Under the pieces are notes generated by a model. The model ran no database searches. It was not told the origin of the DNA and was given only the letters and a program-made list of their open reading frames with translations. Shown here piece by piece: positions 1 through 5,920 of a DNA stretch of 7,745 nt. Within the stretch, counting starts at the first letter, position 1; each line of letters starts with the position of its first letter. A program made the position numbers and the translations under genes. The DNA is from an uncultured Bryobacterales bacterium (GTDB lineage: Bacteria > Acidobacteriota > Terriglobia > Bryobacterales > UBA6623). The DNA lies in assembly GCA_946887065.1 (NCBI GenBank), contig CAMPKL010000145.1, positions 1 through 7,745 on the forward strand, given 5' to 3'.

Positions 1-1
1 G

Positions 2-1072
2 TTGCGGACGGACTTGGGGTTTGCACCGGATCATCTCCTGTCGTTTGAAATCAGCTTGCCGAACGCCGGCTACCCAGAGGGGCCGGACAGGGCGCGATTC
101 TACGAACAATTTCAGCAACGGATCGCGGCGCTGCCGGGCGTCGCGGCCGTCGGCGCGACATCTTGGCTGCCGGCGAGCGGCCGCTATCACAGTTGGGGCT
201 ATGGTGTCGCGGACTCAGAGCCCGGGACGCCGACCGACACGGACGTTCGCGTGGTGCAGGGCGATTATTTCGGAGCGTTGGGCATTCAACTCGCCGAAGG
301 CCGCTTGTTTGACGCGCAAGACCGGGAGGATTCGCAGCCTGTGGTGATTGTTAGCGAATCCTTGGCGCGCCGGCACTGGAAGGCAGGCGAAGCGCTCGGC
401 AAGGTGATTGGGGGCGGCGACTTAGGCGACCGGACAATCGTAGGCGTGGTTCGCGACACGCGCTACGACCACCGCGTGGACCAGTCGGTTGAGTCGTACG
501 TTCCTCACGAGCAATTCGCCTCGAACCGGAATTGGGCATTGAAACAGGTAGTCAAGACCCAGGGCGATCCTACCGCGCTCTTGCGAGCGATCGAAGGCGA
601 ACTAGCATCGCTGGACTCGGCACTGGTCATTCACCATGTCGAAACGTTGGAGAACATCGTTTCGAGCGCGATCGCCCGCGAACGTTTCGCTATGTTGCTG
701 ATGTCCGCCTTCGGCTGGACGGCGCTGCTGCTGGCCGTGGTGGGGATCTACGGCGTACTAAGCTACGTAGTCGCGCAGCGGACTCGCGAGATCGGCATAC
801 GGGTGGCATTGGGCGCCGCACGATCGGAGATTGTCGGATCGGTTGTGGGGCGGGCGCTGAAGGTGACCGCCGTCGGGGGAATCGGCGGCGTAGTTGCGGC
901 GGCGATCGGCGGACGTTGGCTAGACAGCCTGTTGTACGGCGTGTCGGCAGCCGACCCGGCGGTTTTCGCGGGCGTGTTGGGGCTGACGGCGGTTGCCGCG
1001 ATCGCGGCTAGCGCGGCTCCGGCGAGCCGGGCTGTAAAGATCGATCCGGTCCAGGCGATCCGCGAGGAATAG
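2..1072 (+). CDS. ADOP/MacB-like ABC transporter permease, C-terminal part (5' truncated by window edge)
   Basis: The reading frame is open from the left edge, so the true start lies outside and only the last 356 residues are seen. Full family members are about 800 residues. Residues 1-215 look like the end of a MacB periplasmic core domain. Residues 228-356 are an FtsX-type permease domain with three hydrophobic segments near 232-257, 286-306 and 318-340. The stretch 'YGVLSYVVAQRTREIGIRVA' (250-269) is the conserved cytoplasmic loop of this family, followed by 'LYGVS' (311-315) and a terminal 'DPVQAIREE'. Inner-membrane proteins of this type form ABC exporters or mechanotransmission complexes, and the substrate cannot be read from the sequence. 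The ADOP paralogue family is strongly expanded in Acidobacteriota, which is the main taxonomic clue here. No ATPase partner is visible. The family call is confident; the role is not. Confidence 0.88.
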   Translation: MRTDLGFAPDHLLSFEISLPNAGYPEGPDRARFYEQFQQRIAALPGVAAVGATSWLPASGRYHSWGYGVADSEPGTPTDTDVRVVQGDYFGALGIQLAEGRLFDAQDREDSQPVVIVSESLARRHWKAGEALGKVIGGGDLGDRTIVGVVRDTRYDHRVDQSVESYVPHEQFASNRNWALKQVVKTQGDPTALLRAIEGELASLDSALVIHHVETLENIVSSAIARERFAMLLMSAFGWTALLLAVVGIYGVLSYVVAQRTREIGIRVALGAARSEIVGSVVGRALKVTAVGGIGGVVAAAIGGRWLDSLLYGVSAADPAVFAGVLGLTAVAAIAASAAPASRAVKIDPVQAIREE

Positions 1073-1210
1073 GCCGGCGACGGCCCGAACGACTTTTCAC
1101 GAAAAACGGGTGACCTGGGACGGCCGGAGTGCGTCTATTCTATGGCTGCTCGCGGGGCTGGCGGCCGTGTTATATATAGCCTTGCCGCTGCCGGCAACTC
1201 GGGTTTATCC
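1073..1210 (+). other. Intergenic region between permease and cytochrome genes
   Basis: This 138-bp gap would have to carry the end of the permease transcript and the cytochrome promoter. An AT-rich 'TATATATA' run at 1171-1178 stands out and could be a -10 element about 35 bp before the cytochrome start. No convincing -35 box lies at the right distance. A short dyad TTTTC-AC-GAAAA at 1094-1105 is seen, but its loop is too short for a normal terminator hairpin. No strong ribosome binding site precedes the chosen cytochrome start. Nothing else was recognised. Confidence 0.3.
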
Positions 1211-1966
1211 ATGAAGAGAGCAACCACCCACTTGATTTCCGCGGCCCTGCTTGCCGCACTCACGGTTCCCGCCGCCTTCGCCCAGTCCGGCGGCGACGAG
1301 GCGATGCGGACGATTTGGGACGGCGTTTACAGTCAGGCCCAAGCCGAACGGGGCCGAAACGCCTACCTCGCGACCTGCGCGCGGTGCCACGGAGACGATC
1401 TGGCGGGCTTTCGCGGCGCGATGGATGGGAAGCGCTTCATGGAGGGCTGGAGCGAGGACACCGTTCACAGTCTGTTCCACCGCATCCAGTCGACGATGCC
1501 TCCCGGAGCGGCAGGGTCTCTGCCCGAACAGTCCTACGTGGACATTGTCGCGTTTTTCCTGAGCCGCAACCAGTTCCCGACGGGCAACGAGGATATGACG
1601 GTTAACGGGTTGGACAAGATACGGATTCAGGACAAGGACGGTCCCGCGCCGGTGCCGAGCTTCGCTATGGTGCACGTGATCGGTTGCCTGACGCAGGAAT
1701 CGAAAGAGACCTACAAGTTAACCAACGCGACGGAGGCGGTCCGCGTTCGCGACCCGAGCGAGTCGACCGGCGAGGCGCTTGAAGCGGCTAAAGCCGAGCC
1801 CCTGGGAGACGCGACCTACGAGTTGCTGCGCAACGTGATTTACCTCGATCCGCAGAATTCCATTGGCCATAAAGTGGAGGCTAAGGGATTCTTGATCCGC
1901 AACGACGCCGGGGACCGGATCAACGTCAGCACGTTGAAGCCGTTGAGCGATAGTTGCAGCAAATAG
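1211..1966 (+). CDS. Exported mono-haem cytochrome c with an extra C-terminal domain
   Basis: The 251-residue product begins with a clear Sec signal peptide: basic MKR, a hydrophobic core, and 'AFA' before Q25 as the likely cleavage site. I therefore chose the ATG at 1211 rather than the in-frame ATG at 1142, which would add 23 residues before the signal. Residues 38-120 form a class I cytochrome c domain with one haem site, C56-A-R-C59-H60. M96 in 'STMPPG' is the likely distal haem ligand. Residues about 150-251 are a second domain ('VHVIGCL', 'YKLTNA', 'GHKVEAKGFL', 'LKPLSDSC'). This looks like a small beta-rich, OB-like module common in exported acidobacterial proteins; C159 and C249 could pair as a disulfide. 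The role is probably periplasmic electron transfer with an unknown partner. No oxidase or dehydrogenase gene lies beside it. The cytochrome call is strong; the second domain is named by resemblance only. Confidence 0.9.
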   Translation: MKRATTHLISAALLAALTVPAAFAQSGGDEAMRTIWDGVYSQAQAERGRNAYLATCARCHGDDLAGFRGAMDGKRFMEGWSEDTVHSLFHRIQSTMPPGAAGSLPEQSYVDIVAFFLSRNQFPTGNEDMTVNGLDKIRIQDKDGPAPVPSFAMVHVIGCLTQESKETYKLTNATEAVRVRDPSESTGEALEAAKAEPLGDATYELLRNVIYLDPQNSIGHKVEAKGFLIRNDAGDRINVSTLKPLSDSCSK

Positions 1967-1973
1967 ATCGCCT

Positions 1974-2594
1974 CTAGCTGGACTTGAGCGCTAGCGTCGC
2001 GCCTGCTCCGATGAGCAGCCCACCGGTCGTCTTTTGCAAACGCCGGGCGATTAAGGGGTTGGCGGTTAGCCGGGCCGAGCCCTTAGCGGCGAGGATTGCG
2101 TAAGCGCCCAGCACAATCAGCGAAATCACAGCGATCACGCCGGCGATTTCCAGAACATTCGCGAACGTCAGAGACGGTAAGTTCATGAAAGTCGGCATGA
2201 AGCTGAGGTAGAAAAAGATCGCCTTGGGATTCCCTAGCGTCACGGCCAACCCCAGACTAAAACTGCCGGCAGATGACGCTGCAGGTGGAGAGTTCAACGA
2301 GACAGTCTGGCTGGCCGACGTCCACATTCTATAGCCCAAATACGCCAAATAGGCGGCTCCGGCTAGGCGAACGAACGCAAAGACGGATCCGAGTGTCCCG
2401 GCGACGGCGGCCCAACCAGCGACGGCGGCGGTCATGTAGATGATGTCGCCGAGGATCAGGCCCAGGGCGACGATCATGGCTTGGGCGACTCCCGCTTGCA
2501 GGGAACGCCCGACGACGGCGGCGACGCCGGGACCCGGAGAAAGAGCCAAGACGAACATAGCGGCCGTGAAGGCGAGCAAGGATTCGAAGGACAT
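1974..2594 (-). CDS. LysE/RhtB-family amino acid exporter
   Basis: The 206-residue protein has the usual length and hydrophobic profile of LysE/RhtB translocators, inner-membrane proteins that export amino acids or related small metabolites by proton exchange. The N-terminal signature 'LSPGPGVAAVVGRSLQAG' (18-35) continues into 'GLILGD' (45-50). The mid-protein signature 'LGNPKAIFFYLSFMP' lies at 120-134. About six hydrophobic segments are seen, near 7-27, 38-60, 64-88, 112-134, 146-170 and 188-204. Its ATG at 2594 is preceded by a strong Shine-Dalgarno sequence. It lies 15 bp downstream of the cupin lipoprotein gene on the same strand, so the two are probably co-transcribed. Its stop is 7 bp from the end of the converging cytochrome gene. 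The substrate cannot be inferred; family members handle lysine, homoserine, threonine, leucine or cysteine derivatives. Confidence 0.9.
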   Translation of the reverse strand: MSFESLLAFTAAMFVLALSPGPGVAAVVGRSLQAGVAQAMIVALGLILGDIIYMTAAVAGWAAVAGTLGSVFAFVRLAGAAYLAYLGYRMWTSASQTVSLNSPPAASSAGSFSLGLAVTLGNPKAIFFYLSFMPTFMNLPSLTFANVLEIAGVIAVISLIVLGAYAILAAKGSARLTANPLIARRLQKTTGGLLIGAGATLALKSS

Positions 2595-2596
2595 CG

Positions 2597-2603
2597 CCCC
2601 TCC
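2597..2603 (-). promoter_or_regulatory. Strong ribosome binding site of the LysE-family gene
   Basis: Read on the minus strand the sequence is GGAGGGG followed by CG and the ATG at 2594. The GGAGG core sits 4 nt from the start codon, slightly close but a near-perfect anti-SD match. It is the strongest Shine-Dalgarno in the window. It fixes the start of the exporter and lies in the short gap after the cupin gene's stop. Confidence 0.75.
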
Positions 2604-2609
2604 GCTGAG

Positions 2610-3428
2610 TTACCGGTAGTACTCGAACGAAATGTATTGGGCGGCTTCTTGGCCGGCGTTGGCTATCGACAACTCGTCTCCGGCCGGACGGAACAACATG
2701 GTGTGCGCCTCAATCGGCTGGCCGGATATCTGAAGTCCGCCGGTAACGGTCATGATGACGGTGTCATGGCCGGCGCTGTCTACATCAAGACCGGCGCCGG
2801 GGGCCAGAGCCATGGACTGAATGATCAGGCGCTTAACGTTCGGGGTCTGGGAGTCCGCGAGGACTTGGGAACCAATGCCCGACTCGGCATCGATCGCGGG
2901 CGGCGTGCTGTAATCGAAGGTCGACGGCGGCAGGATATGCGCGTCAACGCCTGTCGGCCCGCCGGCCCACTGCATGACCCAGTAGCCGGATGGCTCAGGT
3001 CCAATGGCGCTCATGGCGTGTAGATGGTCCGAGGCGTGGAAGATGAACTGTCCAGGACCGATGCGCTCGGTCGATTCCGCGATTTCCTTCCAGGGACCGC
3101 GATAGATCTCGACATCGCCTTGAAACGGAAAAATGATCTCTTCAGCCACGTGCGTGTGGGGAGCATGGGAAGACTTGCCGCCCTGCAGAATCGAGAAGTG
3201 CGACTCCAGCATGGAGAGCACGGCGGTGGGGCCGTTCGTAATGCGATGCTGGTCAAATGGACCCGGGCCCTCGATAGGAAAGTCCAATGCCGTTTCGAAC
3301 GGCTGGAGCCGGGCTGTTTCGGGCGCCTCCGGATCAACCGGCTCGTTAGGGTCGGGGGAGCCGCAGGCTGTGAGTAACCCGACGGTAACGGCAGGAATCA
3401 ATAGATAAGGGGACTTCAGGATTTGCAC
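2610..3428 (-). CDS. Cupin-domain lipoprotein (bicupin-like)
   Basis: The product has 272 residues and starts with GTG. It opens with a lipoprotein signal peptide: K5, a hydrophobic core, and the lipobox L19-T-A-C22, so the mature protein should be lipidated on C22 and membrane-anchored. An acidic, proline-rich linker (24-40) follows. Residues 60-155 form a cupin barrel. The first cupin motif has H91-T-H93 and E97 as likely metal ligands, and H135 or H137 is the likely fourth ligand in the second motif. Residues 185-272 look like a second, degenerate barrel without an HxH motif (only H221 and H242), so at most one metal site is expected. The substrate and reaction are unknown; cupins include dioxygenases, isomerases, aminohydrolases and pure binding proteins. 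It is the first gene of a minus-strand pair with the LysE-type exporter. No other start codon gives an intact signal peptide. Confidence 0.82.
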   Translation of the reverse strand: MQILKSPYLLIPAVTVGLLTACGSPDPNEPVDPEAPETARLQPFETALDFPIEGPGPFDQHRITNGPTAVLSMLESHFSILQGGKSSHAPHTHVAEEIIFPFQGDVEIYRGPWKEIAESTERIGPGQFIFHASDHLHAMSAIGPEPSGYWVMQWAGGPTGVDAHILPPSTFDYSTPPAIDAESGIGSQVLADSQTPNVKRLIIQSMALAPGAGLDVDSAGHDTVIMTVTGGLQISGQPIEAHTMLFRPAGDELSIANAGQEAAQYISFEYYR

Positions 3429-3529
3429 CGTGGGGAGGCCTCAGCGGTCAAATTAGCACGTTCACCGGAATTGTTTGGCGACCAACGGCCTCGGCGCGCG
3501 AAGGTATAGATTGAGGCGGGAGACTTACC
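3429..3529. promoter_or_regulatory. Divergent intergenic region between the cupin gene and msrB
   Basis: This 101-bp gap separates the 5' ends of two divergent transcription units and must hold both promoters. Toward msrB, 'TATAGA' at 3505-3510 is a possible -10, but no good -35 lies 16-18 bp before it. Toward the cupin gene, the minus strand reads 'TAATTT' at 3455-3450, also without a matching -35. A purine-rich 'GAGGCGGGAG' at 3513-3522 serves as the msrB ribosome binding site. No clear operator palindrome was found, so regulation by oxidative stress cannot be argued from the DNA. Confidence 0.4.
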
Positions 3530-4015
3530 ATGATGAGACTTACACGACGACAATTTGCTTTGGCCGGGGCGGCAACAGCGGCCGCATTGGCGGGGGACGC
3601 ACAAGCGGAAACGGAAGCGAGGTTCGAAGTGACTCACACCGAAGACGAATGGAAGAAAATCTTGACCCCGGATCAGTTCTACGTGCTGCGTGAACACGGA
3701 ACCGAGCGGGCTGGGACGAGCCCGCTCAATAAAGAGAAGCGCAAAGGGACGTTTGTTTGCGCGGGCTGCGCCCTCCCCCTGTATTCTTCTGAGACGAAGT
3801 ATGAGAGCGGCACGGGCTGGCCGAGTTTCTGGAAGCCGCTGGATAATGCGATCGGCACCTCGGAAGATCGCTCGTGGTTCTCGGTGAGAACGGAAGTACA
3901 CTGCCGCCGTTGCGGCGGGCACTTGGGACACGTTTTCGAGGACGGTCCGAAACCGACGGGTTTGCGTTATTGCATGAACGGCGTCGCGATGAAATTTGAG
4001 CCGGCGAGCAGCTAA
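3530..4015 (+). CDS. msrB: Peptide-methionine (R)-S-oxide reductase MsrB, Tat-exported
   Basis: MsrB reduces the R epimer of methionine sulfoxide in proteins back to methionine. The 161-residue product has a twin-arginine signal: 'TRRQFALAG' (5-13), an alanine-rich core, and 'AQA' before E27 as the probable cleavage site. The mature part is a full MsrB domain (about 33-157). Four zinc ligands are C77, C80, C125 and C128. The 'GTGWPSFW' motif is at 94-101, 'HLGHVFEDGP' at 131-140, and the catalytic cysteine is C148 in 'RYCMNGV'. The usual resolving-cysteine position in the GWPSF motif is T95, and no free cysteine remains apart from C148, so this is a one-cysteine enzyme. Export by Tat fits a protein that must bind zinc before crossing the membrane. 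A second ATG at 3533 is possible, but 3530 is better spaced from the GAGGCGGGAG leader. msrA follows after 10 bp. Confidence 0.96.
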   Translation: MMRLTRRQFALAGAATAAALAGDAQAETEARFEVTHTEDEWKKILTPDQFYVLREHGTERAGTSPLNKEKRKGTFVCAGCALPLYSSETKYESGTGWPSFWKPLDNAIGTSEDRSWFSVRTEVHCRRCGGHLGHVFEDGPKPTGLRYCMNGVAMKFEPASS

Positions 4016-4020
4016 GGGGG
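4014..4020 (+). promoter_or_regulatory. Ribosome binding site that decides the msrA start
   Basis: The run AAGGGGG overlaps the msrB stop codon and sits 5 nt before the GTG at 4026. That GTG is in frame with MsrA and gives an exact Sec signal peptide. The ATG at 4021 is out of frame and meets a stop after two codons. The TTG at 3996, inside msrB, would add ten residues before the signal. Confidence 0.65.
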
Positions 4021-4025
4021 ATGCG

Positions 4026-4646
4026 GTGAACAATCTAAAACTGGTCCGCTGGATAGCGTTGCTGCTGGGCGCCGCCGCTATGACGGTGTCGGCGCAAGAA
4101 AAGAAGCCGACGGAAACCGCCGTGTTCGCCGGAGGCTGCTTCTGGTGCATGGAGCCGCCCTACGACGCGCTGGACGGCGTGATCTCGACGACCTCGGGTT
4201 ACACAGGAGGATCGAAGAAGGACGCCGACTACGAAAAGGTCTCATCTGGCGGGACAGGACACTACGAAGCGATTGAGATTGAGTACGACCCGTCGAAAAT
4301 AAGCTACACACAGTTGCTTGAGGTCTTCTGGCACAACATCGACCCGCTGGACGGCGCGGGGCAGTTCTGCGACAAGGGTCCGCAGTACCGCTCGGCGATC
4401 TTCCCCAAGAACGATGAAGAGCGGGCGCTCGCTGAAGCTTCAAAGGCGGCGGTGGCTCCCAGCGGAGCGCCGGCCGACACGATCAAGACCCAAATTCTGG
4501 CGGCTTCGCCGTTTTACCCGGCAGAAGACTATCACCAGGACTACTACCAGAAGAATCCGGTGCGCTATAAGTTTTACCGCTGGAACTGCGGTAGAGATCA
4601 GCGCCTGGAGCAACTGTGGGGCGACGAAGCGGGCGGCGGGCATTAG
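4026..4646 (+). CDS. msrA: Peptide-methionine (S)-S-oxide reductase MsrA, exported
   Basis: MsrA reduces the S epimer of methionine sulfoxide, complementing MsrB. From the GTG at 4026 the product has 206 residues. It opens with a Sec-type signal peptide (K5 and R8, hydrophobic 9-19, 'VSA' before Q24), so it probably acts in the periplasm. The active site is 'GGCFWC' (36-41) with C38 as catalytic nucleophile. Further family landmarks are 'GYTGG' (58-62), 'GHYEAIEIEYDP' (78-89), 'QYRSAIF' (120-126) and 'EDYHQDYYQKNP' (167-178). C188 in 'WNCGRDQRLEQLWG' is a likely resolving cysteine, and C115 ('QFCDKG') and C41 are further candidates. It lies 10 bp after msrB with its own ribosome binding site overlapping the msrB stop, so the two are almost certainly one operon. 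The end of the gene overlaps a GC-rich inverted repeat. Confidence 0.95.
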   Translation: MNNLKLVRWIALLLGAAAMTVSAQEKKPTETAVFAGGCFWCMEPPYDALDGVISTTSGYTGGSKKDADYEKVSSGGTGHYEAIEIEYDPSKISYTQLLEVFWHNIDPLDGAGQFCDKGPQYRSAIFPKNDEERALAEASKAAVAPSGAPADTIKTQILAASPFYPAEDYHQDYYQKNPVRYKFYRWNCGRDQRLEQLWGDEAGGGH

Positions 4647-4654
4647 GCGCCCGC
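4629..4654 (+). repeat. GC-rich inverted repeat across the msrA stop codon
   Basis: GCGGGCG (4629-4635) and CGCCCGC (4648-4654) are perfect complements around a 12-nt loop. An alternative pairing uses GCGGGC at 4636-4641 with 4649-4654 and a 7-nt loop. It covers the TAG stop. There is no T-run after it, so it is not a classical intrinsic terminator. It may protect or attenuate the msrBA message, or it may be chance in GC-rich DNA. Confidence 0.35.
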
Positions 4655-4669
4655 GCATCCGCTCGGCAA

Positions 4670-4698
4670 TTGGTCCATCCTTATCTATTTCCTATCGA
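4670..4698 (+). promoter_or_regulatory. Weak candidate promoter for the signalling operon
   Basis: In the 80-bp gap after msrA, TTGGTC (4670-4675) and TATCGA (4693-4698) are separated by exactly 17 bp. Each matches only about half of the sigma-70 consensus. If real, transcription would start near 4705, leaving a leader of about 22 nt. A second AT-rich box, TATAGA at 4717-4722, is too close to the GTG for an ordinary leader but could drive a leaderless transcript. Confidence 0.25.
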
Positions 4699-4699
4699 G

Positions 4700-4728
4700 A
4701 CTCCCTGACGATCCGATATAGAGGGAGT
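4700..4728 (+). promoter_or_regulatory. Inverted repeat enclosing the leader and GTG start of the HDOD gene
   Basis: ACTCCCT (4700-4706) is the exact reverse complement of AGGGAGT (4722-4728), with a 15-nt spacer. The right arm contains the purine-rich GAGGGA leader and the first two bases of the GTG start codon. In RNA it could form a hairpin that hides the translation start; in DNA it could be a dyad operator overlapping the start region. A 7-bp repeat can arise by chance, so the position rather than the length makes it notable. Confidence 0.4.
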
Positions 4729-5920
4729 GGATTCTCTCAGGAAACGGATCGTCTTTGTAGACGACGAGCCGCACATTCTATCCGGTCTTAAACGTTCGTT
4801 GCGAGGTATGAGGGAAGGGTGGGACATGGAGTTCTACTCTTCGCCGGAAGAAGCGTTGGCCGCGATTCGGCGCGCTCCGACGGACGTCGTGGTTTCCGAT
4901 ATGAGGATGCCGCAACTGGACGGCGCCGCACTGCTGACGGAAGTTAAGCAGCTCCGCCCTGGTTGTATCCGAATCATCCTGTCCGGCCAAGCCCAGCGCG
5001 AACTTATCCTCCGTTCCCTTGCAGTCACGCACGTCTATTTGGACAAACCTTGCGACCCAGCGGCGCTGCAATCAGTTATCGAACGCACGAAACGATGGCA
5101 TGAGCTGGTTGCGGATCCCGGGCTGCAGAGAGCCATCACGAAGATCGACAAGATACCTAGTCTTCCGGACTCCTATCAGCTTGTGACGACTGCGATTCGG
5201 GACGGAAAATCGTCGGCCGAGGAGGTCGGTCAACTCATCGCACGAGATGTCGGCATGTCGGCCCGCATCCTGCAAATCGCCAATTCCGCGGTTTTCCATT
5301 TTCGGCGTCCGATCGAGCATGTCACCCAGGCCGCGACCATGTTGGGGACTGAGCGGATTGAACAACTTGTCCTGTCCGTAGGGGTATTCTCCGTCTTCAA
5401 CCAAAGCGCCGACGTCAACGAGTTGACTGAGATTTGGCGGCGCAGTCTGGCGTCCTCGGTTCTGGCCACGCGAATCGCCGGCGATCTCGGACTGGATCAA
5501 CGAGTAAGGAACACGGCGAGCACTGCCGCCATGCTGAGTGAATGTGGCCGGCTGGTGTTGCTGTCTCAGTTCCCTGAGCGTTGCGCAACCGCGAAGAAGC
5601 AAGCGGCGGAATCAGACGCGTCGCTGAGCGAGGCGGAGCAAAGGGAGTTCGGTACGGATCAAGCTCTGGTGGGAGCCTATGTCTGTTCACTGTGGGGACT
5701 GCCGGACGATGTCGTGGACTCGATCGCCTTCCATAACACTCCGCGCCGCGGCCCGCATAAGGCCGCTTCCGCGTTGACCGCGGTTCACGCTGGGTGCGGG
5801 CTGATTCGGGATCCTTCGGGCGAGACACTCGATCAGGCGTATCTTGAATCGCTCGGCGCCGAAGCGAGAATGCCGGTGTGGCAAGAGTGGGCGGCGGAAT
5901 CGCTTGGGGCGGCGGAGTGA
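4727..5920 (+). CDS. Response regulator with REC and HDOD domains
   Basis: The 397-residue protein starts with a phosphoacceptor receiver domain (7-122). Acidic residues D12 and D13, phosphorylation site D58 in 'VVSDMRMP', S86 and K107 in 'LDKPCD' are all present, so it should be phosphorylatable. Residues about 133-340 are an HDOD domain ('IPSLPD' at 143-148, 'IARDVGMSARILQIANSAVF' at 171-190, 'HVTQAATMLG' at 198-207, 'HNTP' at 336-339). HDOD is a helical relative of HD phosphohydrolases; here the HD position reads 'LSECGRLVLL' (270-279), so no catalysis is expected and it probably docks to other signalling proteins. The GTG at 4727 is the only usable start, because an in-frame TGA lies at 4706-4708 and no later start keeps the receiver. 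Its purine-rich leader directly abuts the start, which is unusual. The gene overlaps the next regulator by 4 bp. Confidence 0.93.
   Translation: MDSLRKRIVFVDDEPHILSGLKRSLRGMREGWDMEFYSSPEEALAAIRRAPTDVVVSDMRMPQLDGAALLTEVKQLRPGCIRIILSGQAQRELILRSLAVTHVYLDKPCDPAALQSVIERTKRWHELVADPGLQRAITKIDKIPSLPDSYQLVTTAIRDGKSSAEEVGQLIARDVGMSARILQIANSAVFHFRRPIEHVTQAATMLGTERIEQLVLSVGVFSVFNQSADVNELTEIWRRSLASSVLATRIAGDLGLDQRVRNTASTAAMLSECGRLVLLSQFPERCATAKKQAAESDASLSEAEQREFGTDQALVGAYVCSLWGLPDDVVDSIAFHNTPRRGPHKAASALTAVHAGCGLIRDPSGETLDQAYLESLGAEARMPVWQEWAAESLGAAE

Noticed and set aside
1094..1105. TTTTC-AC-GAAAA dyad after the permease gene as a terminator
   Set aside because: A two-base loop cannot form a normal hairpin, the stem is AT-rich and no GC stem precedes it.
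1142..1210. Upstream start for the cytochrome gene at 1142
   Set aside because: It would put 23 residues ahead of an intact signal peptide that begins exactly at the ATG at 1211.
1945..1974. Imperfect hairpin (GAGCGAT / ATCGCCTC) over the cytochrome stop as a shared terminator with the converging exporter gene
   Set aside because: It needs a bulge, has only seven pairs with a 15-nt loop and has no T-run on either side, so it is within what chance gives.
2481..3023. Plus-strand open frame opposite the exporter and cupin genes
   Set aside because: It crosses the boundary of two well-supported minus-strand genes, is glycine- and arginine-rich and has no motif.
3996..4025. TTG start for msrA inside msrB
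   Set aside because: The GTG at 4026 has an AAGGGGG ribosome binding site at good spacing and begins a clean signal peptide; the TTG extension adds charged residues before it.
3416..4150. Long minus-strand open frame (244 codons) opposite msrB
   Set aside because: It lies antisense to an unmistakable MsrB with zinc and catalytic cysteines, has no recognisable domain and is arginine-rich. It is a GC-driven shadow frame.
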